Assembly: GCA_009599575.1 (NCBI GenBank)
Contig: VWND01000007.1
Span: 186,001 to 250,000 of the forward strand
DNA from: Blumeriella jaapii
Lineage: Eukaryota; Ascomycota; Leotiomycetes; Helotiales; Drepanopezizaceae
Direction: 5' to 3'
Length of the DNA stretch: 64,000 nt
Part shown: piece by piece, positions 56,782-64,000 of the stretch
How the letters are laid out: every line of letters begins with the position of its first letter
Numbering within the stretch: position 1 is the first letter of the stretch
Program-made: the position numbers and the translations under genes
Notes under the pieces: generated by a model
Told to the model about the DNA's origin: nothing
Database searches by the model: none
The model's input: the letters and a program-made list of their open reading frames with translations, nothing else

Positions 56782-57303
56782 TTACCTCCTATGCCGCCTA
56801 CTCGAGCTTCCGGAGCTCTCTCCATGGTGTCGTGACCTGTGTCGACCACTCGACCCACTCTGCTCCATTTGCTGCTCCATCTCCTCCACCCGGTGTCGGT
56901 AGCTTCTCACGATATCCCTGATGTGTCTGATCCTGTCAAAGTCCACCTCCAACTCGTCGATTTGCCTCAGTATGTCGTGGAACCTGGCAATCTCGGAATC
57001 CGCAATGGCGATCGCGTTTCCTGCTCGATCGTACTGCTGCTGGGCCACCATCTGCGACTGCTCGGACAGGTGGTCGAGTCGTTCTTGGATTTGGTGCATC
57101 AGTCGATCAAAATGCCGGCCGAGAGCTGCCAGCGAGGTGCCGTCGAGTAGGAGGAGTCCTTGAGAGGATGCGCGGGATGCTGCACGGGAAGAGGACCCCC
57201 CAGCAGTAGATGCGGCAGCTTGCTGGTGATGGCGCAGGAGAGCAATCTCATCGTTGGTCAGACCGAGTTGGGTATCGGGCACTGCATTGGCTGGTGATGC
57301 CAT
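56782..57303 (-). CDS. BLOC-1 subunit CNL1-like coiled-coil protein
   Basis: A single exon of 173 residues from the ATG at 57303 (MASPANAVPDTQLGLTNDEI). An N-terminal Ser/Ala-rich linker leads into a helical core: LAALGRHFDRLMHQIQERLD, then ADSEIARFHDILRQIDELEV, then RHIRDIVRSYRHRVEEMEQQ. The His/Ser/Arg tail reads GRHRSRHHGESSGSSSRRHR. This succession (a first helix, an IAKF-like helix, then an LE-x-x-Y/F helix) resembles yeast Cnl1, a subunit of the endosomal BLOC-1 complex. The assignment is by pattern, so another small coiled-coil adaptor cannot be excluded. Confidence 0.55.
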   Translation of the reverse strand: MASPANAVPDTQLGLTNDEIALLRHHQQAAASTAGGSSSRAASRASSQGLLLLDGTSLAALGRHFDRLMHQIQERLDHLSEQSQMVAQQQYDRAGNAIAIADSEIARFHDILRQIDELEVDFDRIRHIRDIVRSYRHRVEEMEQQMEQSGSSGRHRSRHHGESSGSSSRRHRR

Positions 57304-58873
57304 AACGGCTGCTTCTTCTCGATTGAAATTCGTGGGCACTTCATGGTAATTGAGGCACTAGGTTGATCATTGCAGAAGCTCCCCAGGAAGAGGTCCAAAG
57401 ATGAAGAATATTCGATTCAAGCCGAAGACTGGCACAACAAAGGGCAGGCCGGAGGTTTTTTTTTTTTGGCTTTAATCCAAATATCAATAGCGCAGATCAG
57501 CTGTGAGCTCGAGCCATTGGGCGGATGAGGCGTGCGATCCAAGGCTTTGCGGAAGTGCCCAAGAGTATATCCAGATGGAGGATATCAGGGCGCTCTCCTG
57601 GTTCTCGTCGCCATTCAGAAGCGACGCGATATATACCTCGACGATGGGCGTTGCGCGAGGCGCCTGTATTGGTCGGATAGACGCTCGCTCGTTTCGTGGT
57701 CGATCGGTCGCCGCGAATTTGGAGGAGCAGCTGAGTCTGGGGCTCGCTGGGGCAATCTCGAATCCGGGGGGCGCTAAGCTAGTGCAAAGTTCTATTCTGG
57801 TCTGGGACATACAATAGAACGTACACACTCCGCGACGACGTCCCCTTTGAGCCTCATCGATGACCTGCAAAAATGTCCCATGCCACAAGATTGCAAGCTG
57901 GTGTAACTTTCGAGTTGCCGACGGCGAGGGTGCTCCTGCACAGCCGGAACAAATATCCGATAGCTCTCCGCCAAGTTAAGTCCTTGGGATATCAAGATAT
58001 TTTCTTGTTTCTAGCTCTGGAAACTCTAGGAACCTTGGTATTTCATAAGAACTGAAGAGCTGTGCTGGATGAGTTACGAACATTGGGACTAGGATCTTGA
58101 CAGAGTTCCTGGTTCATATACGTGATCATCATCCTAGTTCATACAGACTGGCCAGAGGAGGTTTCCCCCCCCTTTCATTCCAAAAAACCAACAGACTTCG
58201 CTTCTTCGTTGGACTGATAGGGGGGAAGATTTTTCTCTGCCATCGTGTTGCGAGGATGGCCAACTTCAAACACCCGCTTATAGCCCAAGTATGATTTCAC
58301 CATTCACCCGGGGACCAATCACAACTTGTAACTAAGTGACCTGCTTACAAATCAAAGTGAGATAGTATGCACATTAGCTATGGGTCATATGTCTTTCCCA
58401 AACGAAAAGTTTGGCATTATAGTAGGACAGAGATTAGGCTTCATTTGAGAAGAACTAGCCGTGACTTCAGGTCAACGGAGAAGACCGGCATTTTCCCAAT
58501 ATCACTGCTGATGCAACCACCTCCAAGTCCATCTACCGGAACATAGCGGCACGGCGTAATTATCAAGGAAAATCTTCCTTCAAGCAAATCACACCTCTGC
58601 TTCAGCCAAGGTCGCCGCCGCCGCTAAGCGAAAAGAAAACCAAACAAACGGCACATCCTCCAAACGAGAGAAAAAAGGTCCCAAAAAAGCAAAAAATTCA
58701 AAACTTCTCCAGAAACCCGCACGTTCAGAGGTGGCGATTTCTCCTTGAACAAGAGTGTTCCAGATCTCAAACCTGATTCAACATTTCCCCTCGTTCGTTT
58801 CCCGGTTTCGATTCCCCCGGCTGCTGTCAGCGATCGAGCAAACATCAACCATCGCACCACTACCGAGCATCTC
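57304..58873. other. Intergenic tract without a supportable gene
   Basis: A poly-T tract at 57457-57466 precedes antiparallel frames at 57484-57888 (134 codons on minus, 104 on plus) that share no known domain. From 58.1 to 58.7 kb the DNA is AT-rich. Confidence 0.45.
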
Positions 58874-59589
58874 GATGTTCTACGACCAAACACCCAACGT
58901 CCCCGAACCCAGGTCAAAGTCTTGCAAAACCAAAGCCCGTTGAGAAAAAAACAAGTCGTGCATTTACTGGAAAGTCCAAACGCTCGAAAGCTGCTGATGG
59001 ACACGCATGATACGACCGGTGCATGCACCCCGCCTCAGACGGCCCCAATTCCCCTCGACTACAAGACCATGGAGCGGGTACTTCCACCCCTGCCAAATCG
59101 GACACCCCGAATTCACTGATCATACGTGTGTGTTCCCCGACATCCCAGATTTTACCTGCTCGCCCAGCTGGACGCAGCATTCGACGTAAAACATCCGTCA
59201 CACCGGATCCGAATCCTTCTGGTCGACATCTGGTCAGGCTACATACAAGCCTGGTGGCACCTCGTTCTCGCCGTCCAAAGGGACGACCGCGCGTATCGAT
59301 TCCTCCTCCACCCTGGTAGCTTTTGGATGCCCAGCGACCTTCAGCTGGTCCGTGGAGCGCCAGCGGAGGCTTGGTCATGCCATGGACATCTCTCATGGCA
59401 CGGGGTTCCGGAAATCCCAGTCCAATATATGGAGGTTCTGGGAGTGCTCGAGGGGCCGGCTCGGAGGAGGTATGTGTGGCTCGGCATGACAGAGAACGCC
59501 AAAAGTGTACAGTACGCGACGCGAATTCCGTGCCCGTGAATGCTACGCAGGGGCCAAACTCGGACTCTGGATGCGGCGCGTTGATGTGA
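58874..59589 (+). pseudogene. Possible decayed gene for a Ser/Pro/Arg-rich protein
   Basis: An ATG at 58874 gives MFYDQTPNVPEPRSKSCKTK, then the reading shifts frame near the A7 run at 58945. It continues with KTSRAFTGKSKRSKAADGHA, a TGA at 59008, then HGAGTSTPAKSDTPNSLIIR and RPKGRPRVSIPPPPW, a TAG at 59317, and AGPWSASGGLVMPWTSLMAR to a stop at 59589. Composition and codon flow look protein-like across the breaks, but no domain is recognised. A 236-codon antisense frame (58914-59624) is the alternative reading and shows no domain either. Confidence 0.3.
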
Positions 59590-60185
59590 TTGAGATCGCT
59601 TTCAGGATAGGTTTCATGGGACATCTGGGTCGTTGCTCAAACCGTGAACAGGTGGGTCTTTTCTTGCTCTTGACGAAGTGGTCACTCTGGAGAGTACTTC
59701 TAAAGCGGGCTAGAGATCATTGGAACTACTCATCTTAGTCAGGACTCTCTACGATCGGTCTGGAGCACATCACTTGGTGCCAAACGCCTTTTTGTATCCA
59801 AAGAGTCTCTAAATAGCAAACGGTTCACGGCACGAGGCACGAGTTCCCCCCATCCACACCACGCTCCCTTTTTAGCTGTTGCTTGATCAGCGGTTTCTTT
59901 CTGGCGCCTAGACTCGGGATTTAACGCGGTCGCAGCACTTTCTACCCAGAGCATACTCTACCTGCTGTGCGGAGCCACGGGGAGCCGCTATGGGGTAGTG
60001 CTCAGGTACCCGCGGCGAGTAAACAAACCACTCGCTTATTTCTCCACGTCTTGGCGCTACCTTCGACCTCACCTCGACAACCTCTCTGCCACGCGATGTT
60101 CCGAGCTCGACAATTCCCCCCGAGACATCCTCACGCTGCGCATAGCTGAGCGCCTTCCCCCAACGTCGGACCGCACAACCTCGGC
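59590..60185. other. Intergenic, upstream of the cysteine-rich surface protein gene
   Basis: The last 250 bp are CTC/CAC-rich as in fungal leaders. No promoter box is certain. Confidence 0.4.
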
Positions 60186-61295
60186 ATGCTGCCCTACGCC
60201 ACCGCCGTGCTTGTGGTCGCGTCCCTCCTCGCGAGCGTCCAAGTGCAGGCGTGGTTCGCCTTCACCTTCGACCCCGAGTCCGTCAGCCCCAAGGAGCGAG
60301 ATGGATGGTGTACAGAGGCACAGGAGACGTGCTCCACGCTCTGCCAGGGCTTCTCCACCAAGAATGACTGCGCAGTAGAGAGCCTCGTCCAGCAGTGCGA
60401 ATGCTCATTCTACAAGAGCCCCGATCTCACGCTGTATACCGGCACGGTTCAATCCCTGAAGTGCCAGCGGGCGTACACGGACTGCGTCAACGGGAACCCC
60501 TCGAACGGGCCGGCACAGACCCGGTGCAAGAGCGACATCATGGACACGTGCCCCGTGCTGGACCCGCAGGAATACCAACCGCCCATCCGAGTCCCGTCAT
60601 CGCCGACGAAGCCGCCCGCTCCCCAAGCAACAGCGGCCAAGGACGCAACACCTACACCTACACCTACACCCACAAGCGAGACGGTCGACAGCGTCCCAGT
60701 CGAGCTCTCTACGAGCAAGACCTCGTCGCCTCCGTCTTCGACTCTCTCGACGGGTGCGTCCAGCCCCAGCACAACCGTCGTGACCACATCGCCATCTGCA
60801 ACACGGGGACCGACGAGCTCCCAGCCATCGACCTCCACGTTGGGCGAAGCACCCTCGCCAGCCTCACAAGCAGGCGGCCCGCTCGCCACCAGCCCAGCCC
60901 GTGCCACACCCACCGCGCGCCCGACGAAGACGGCTGCCGTGTCGGTGGGCGCCTGGGTCGGCATGTCAGTAGGCATCGGGGCAGCACTGCTCTCGGGCGG
61001 TGTCCTGGGGCTCTGGCTGAGACGGCGTCAGCAGCTGGCGGAAGAGAGCCCGATGGCCGAGGCGGAGAGGGCGCGCTCGTCCCGCTCGAACCGCGGCTCG
61101 GTGATCGTGGTCGCGGGGAGGAACCACGGTCTCGACGGGCCGGCGGGAAGGGGAGCAGAGGAGAAAGCTCCGGGCGGAACGGGCGTGGGCGAGGGCGAGG
61201 GCGAGGGCTGGCGAGCCGCCGCGTACGGGCATGCGAGGCCGGCTGCGGTGGGCGAGAGCCGTCGGTTGAGACCGGCGGCCTCTGAGCTGGCGTGA
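60186..61295 (+). CDS. Single-pass surface protein: Cys-rich ectodomain (DUF7707-like), Ser/Thr stalk, cytoplasmic tail
   Basis: A single exon of 369 residues. The signal peptide is MLPYATAVLVVASLLASVQV, cleaved about A22. Residues 40-122 hold ten cysteines (42, 49, 53, 62, 71, 73, 93, 100, 114, 122) in the order WCTEAQETCSTLCQG, NDCAVESLVQQCECS, LKCQRAYTDC, the pattern of a fungal secreted domain I associate with DUF7707. A 120-residue Thr/Ser/Pro stalk (PTPTPTPTSETVDS), likely O-glycosylated, leads to a transmembrane helix at 252-278 (VSVGAWVGMSVGIGAALLSG), RRRQQ stop-transfer residues and a Gly/Arg-rich tail. The architecture parallels wall-stress sensors. No ligand known. Confidence 0.78.
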   Translation: MLPYATAVLVVASLLASVQVQAWFAFTFDPESVSPKERDGWCTEAQETCSTLCQGFSTKNDCAVESLVQQCECSFYKSPDLTLYTGTVQSLKCQRAYTDCVNGNPSNGPAQTRCKSDIMDTCPVLDPQEYQPPIRVPSSPTKPPAPQATAAKDATPTPTPTPTSETVDSVPVELSTSKTSSPPSSTLSTGASSPSTTVVTTSPSATRGPTSSQPSTSTLGEAPSPASQAGGPLATSPARATPTARPTKTAAVSVGAWVGMSVGIGAALLSGGVLGLWLRRRQQLAEESPMAEAERARSSRSNRGSVIVVAGRNHGLDGPAGRGAEEKAPGGTGVGEGEGEGWRAAAYGHARPAAVGESRRLRPAASELA

Positions 61296-64000
61296 TGGAT
61301 CGCGGGCAGGGGGTTTCGCGCACCGGGCATAGTCAGGGAGGGAGGGCGATGGGCGAGCACTGTGGAGAGAGACCCTGAGACCCTGCCGGCGGCGTTAGGC
61401 CCAAGAAGGCTCTTGTTCTCTCGCATTCAGCTGGTGCAGGAGAGAAATCCAAGGTTGTCGACCGCTTTGAATACCCTCGGACCCTTTTCTGTGAGCTGCC
61501 ATCCCGAGCACGAGAGGCCTCCCTCCCAAGACGGTGGTGGGTTTGCGGCTCGCCTCGCGTAGGTTTGGGTCGGATCACGACGACGGCCTTTGCAACGGTC
61601 ATTGAGCATAGTGCTTTGGGCGTCTTTGGGTGAGTCGGATCGTGAACTTACTGTACTGTACATACCGTGGAGCTGGAGATGACGGTTTGGATTTTAGGTT
61701 CCAGGGTGCATCTGGCCTGCTCATCTGCGGAGTGAGTGTGTACTGTACTGTACATACTTCCAAGAGCTATACAGTAGGTATTCCAGACCCTGACCGTCCA
61801 GCCTGAACCCACTCGGCACACCGCTCTCTGTCTCGCCCTCAGATAGAGAGGGTGGAGAGTGGGTTGCATCCCGGAATGCAAGTCAGGACTTCAGGTGTTT
61901 GTCAAGCACTGTAATTCGCATTCGAGCAGCATGCAATTTCGAAAGTCCTTATGCAGAGACCCAAACTCAAAGTACTGGATCTTTCCACTCCTCCGTGGGG
62001 GGGGGGAAAGGTTTCAACTCTAGATGGCCCCATTCCTTCCACGCAAGCGGAAGCCGAGTTGTCGAAACACGACGCCTCCCATCCTCATTTGCTCGCGCCG
62101 GGGCTCTCTTCGCTCGCGGGCTTGGAAGACAGAGTTTGGCGCAGCGAAGCGGCCGGATCGAGCCGCGGGAACATGTCGGTCGAGGCGATGGAGGAGGAGG
62201 TTCTGCGGCTTCTGCCTTTCCGCATCTCGTCCACGGCGGAACAAGCCTTCGGGGTCATGGTGCAGAGCAGCTGTGAGTCGTGCCTCCGACACGGCCAAGC
62301 GCGTTGCCTTCGCGGTCTCGGCGTCGCTGTGTGCTTGCCAAAGTATCTGGCGCCCTGTTCAGCCAGCCCGCCCTCATTCATGGTCGGACATGCCACTCGC
62401 AACTCGTTTGAGATCGCAGGGGGACGATCTTGGCCTTCGGCTCAGCGCGGAGAAGCCTCTTGTGGCCTGGACCAGAGCGGCGGGGAGAGGAGCATGCCTT
62501 CGAATGGGTGGTGAAGGAAGGGTCGTATCATCTGTGACAGATGGATGGATCGCGTGTGTACTGTTCTGTTCTCCAGTGCTCACCCTGGCGCGAAGCCGGA
62601 GGGGCGGTGAGAGGCTTTCTCTGCTTCTCCTGTCTGTACAGTACAGTACTGTACCAAGCAAGGCATTGATTGTATCCTGTCTGCGGAAGGCCCTCACTTC
62701 TATCAAACTTTGAACTCGGGCGTCTGTTCGGAGTATGCTCCGCATGCACGGCAAACACGTCTCGATATGCGAGTCCACGGCGCATGCGATCGCCATTCCG
62801 GTTTCCCATGTTTGCACGGCGCAGGAGTCAGCCAGACCGCCGCGTGGCGAGTGGGAAATGTCATACGGTATGGTATGTAAGTACTGTACAGTAGGTACGG
62901 TAGCATGGCAAACGATCACTTCGCAAGGGCGATTCACGGTGCAGAGAGCAAGGCTTGTGTACTTGGGGATTCCGACTCGCGGATGCCCATTGCGTCGAGA
63001 GCCGGATGCGTGTCTCTTCTCTCCTCGGCTCGGATGTCAACAAGTAAGCGAACGACCGAGTGTTGACATCTGGACCGCGCTCGCAACGCGCACACTGCGC
63101 AGTCGCATCTGTGCCGACGGGGGCGATCGAGATCCTATTTTAACGCATGCCACCGCTGGCCCAGGTTCGTGGCAGCGAGTCATGCGCCGAACCACGAACA
63201 CTTTGCCTTTCCGATGTCTCTCAAACATGCCCAAGTCATGCCGTCGCGACTCCAACGCGCACAGTTTCACGCCGAGGCCCGTTCGCAAGATCCGCACCGG
63301 GATGCCGCGCTCTGATCCCGCCTCTCTCGGCGCTCGCGGCATGTGGCATCGCACGGAGGGAGTCCCCGTACGTCTACAGTACAGCACTGTACGTCCCCCA
63401 GGGCCACGTTTGTGCCGTCGCTCGCACGATCTGCAACGGTTCCGTATCACGACGGCACCGGACGGTCCAGCCAGTGCCGTACCGTCCAGACAGACGGTCG
63501 CACCGCAGCGTCCGCTTTGCCGGCGTAGGTTTCGCTGTCCCTGTGTGGACTTGTCATCTCGGCTCCCCACTCTATAGCTCTTTGTCCCACGCCCGCCGGT
63601 GACTGACTGGCTCGCCGCATGCCCTCCTCTCGTGAGTCGTGAGTGCGCGCGCTGGCGCTGGGGGACGACAGGCCCGGCCGGTTCAACGGCTCGGCGGGGG
63701 TGGGAGATGGATTGGAAACAGCGCAACCCAAGAAACGGATCTGAAGATCAGCAGCAGAAGGGCCATTCAACCGCTCCTCAGCGGCGGTGTAACGTGCCAG
63801 TCCATGGCCGGGATGCCAACTCCTGGCTTCGGTTCGGTTCGATTCTGTACTGTACTGTACTATACTACACTGCACGGTACTGTAGAAAGAGAGCGAACTG
63901 CATCTCTACCTGCCTCCTCGGTTCGATGGCGTGAAGCGGGCGCCGAGCGAGCAGGCGCATGTAAACAACACGCAACATCACGGCTCCTGAGCCGCGTCTG
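61296..64000. other. Gene-poor terminal region with TACTGTAC clusters
   Basis: Many overlapping frames (up to 280 codons) with Arg/Ser/Pro-biased translations and no domain or splice pattern. TACTGTAC-type runs occur at about 61651-61663, 61740-61754, 62637-62654, 62881-62890, 63377-63391 and 63845-63860. A 9-G run lies at 61998-62006. I support no gene here. Confidence 0.5.

Noticed and set aside
61900..63934. Overlapping frames up to 280 codons near the right edge
   Set aside because: Arg/Ser/Pro-biased in all frames, interrupted by TACTGTAC runs, no splice structure or domain.
1..64000. tRNA, rRNA and CRISPR signals
   Set aside because: No T-loop consensus in a cloverleaf context, no 5S-like sequence, and the direct repeats seen are simple tandem arrays without spacers; a tRNAscan run would settle the tRNA question.

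Overview
The window is nuclear DNA of a filamentous ascomycete (Pezizomycotina). The evidence is short GT..AG introns of about 47-150 nt with GCTAAC/CTGAC branch sites, fungal gene architectures (importin-beta with 7 exons, cytosolic-type alpha-isopropylmalate synthase, FRE ferric reductase, MICOS Mic19, COMPASS Spp1), small secreted cysteine-rich proteins, and relics of Ty3/gypsy, Tad-like LINE and Tc1-type elements. Class or genus cannot be fixed from the sequence alone.

Layout: 0-9.7 kb holds the 5' end of TRM2 (minus), a KGG-repeat stress protein (minus) divergent from a CHZ-motif small protein (plus), a long AT-rich then GC-rich gene-free tract, and a Ser-rich conserved protein. 9.7-23.5 kb is dominated by micro- and minisatellites flanking one very large gene for a 1774-residue WD40 protein. 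23.5-32.1 kb is a dense housekeeping block on the minus strand: importin-beta (KAP95), 2-isopropylmalate synthase (LEU4) and a ferric reductase. 32.1-40.5 kb is a repeat compartment (LTR fragments, a decayed gypsy element, a 5'-truncated LINE with its target-site duplication, a Tc1-like tail) that contains one small secreted 8-cysteine protein. 40.5-61.3 kb returns to genes: an O6-alkylguanine-DNA alkyltransferase, a second secreted 8-cysteine protein, an RRM protein, TYW3, MIC19, SPP1, a CNL1-like BLOC-1 subunit and a single-pass cysteine-rich surface protein. 61.3-64 kb shows no supportable gene.

The core genes are unrelated housekeeping functions (tRNA modification, nuclear import, leucine synthesis, iron uptake, DNA repair, H3K4 methylation, mitochondrial architecture), so no operon-like cooperation is expected. 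The points most worth a second look are: two apparent one-base homopolymer frameshifts in otherwise well-formed genes; an in-frame coding-like continuation across a TGA followed by a textbook intron; a complete 10-bp target-site duplication around a LINE remnant; a complex inverted-repeat cluster at 52.4-53.4 kb; two candidate effectors, one of them inside the repeat compartment; and a (TACTG)n/TACTGTAC sequence scattered through the non-coding DNA. No tRNA, rRNA or CRISPR array was recognised. Function calls are from recognised motifs, not from database searches.
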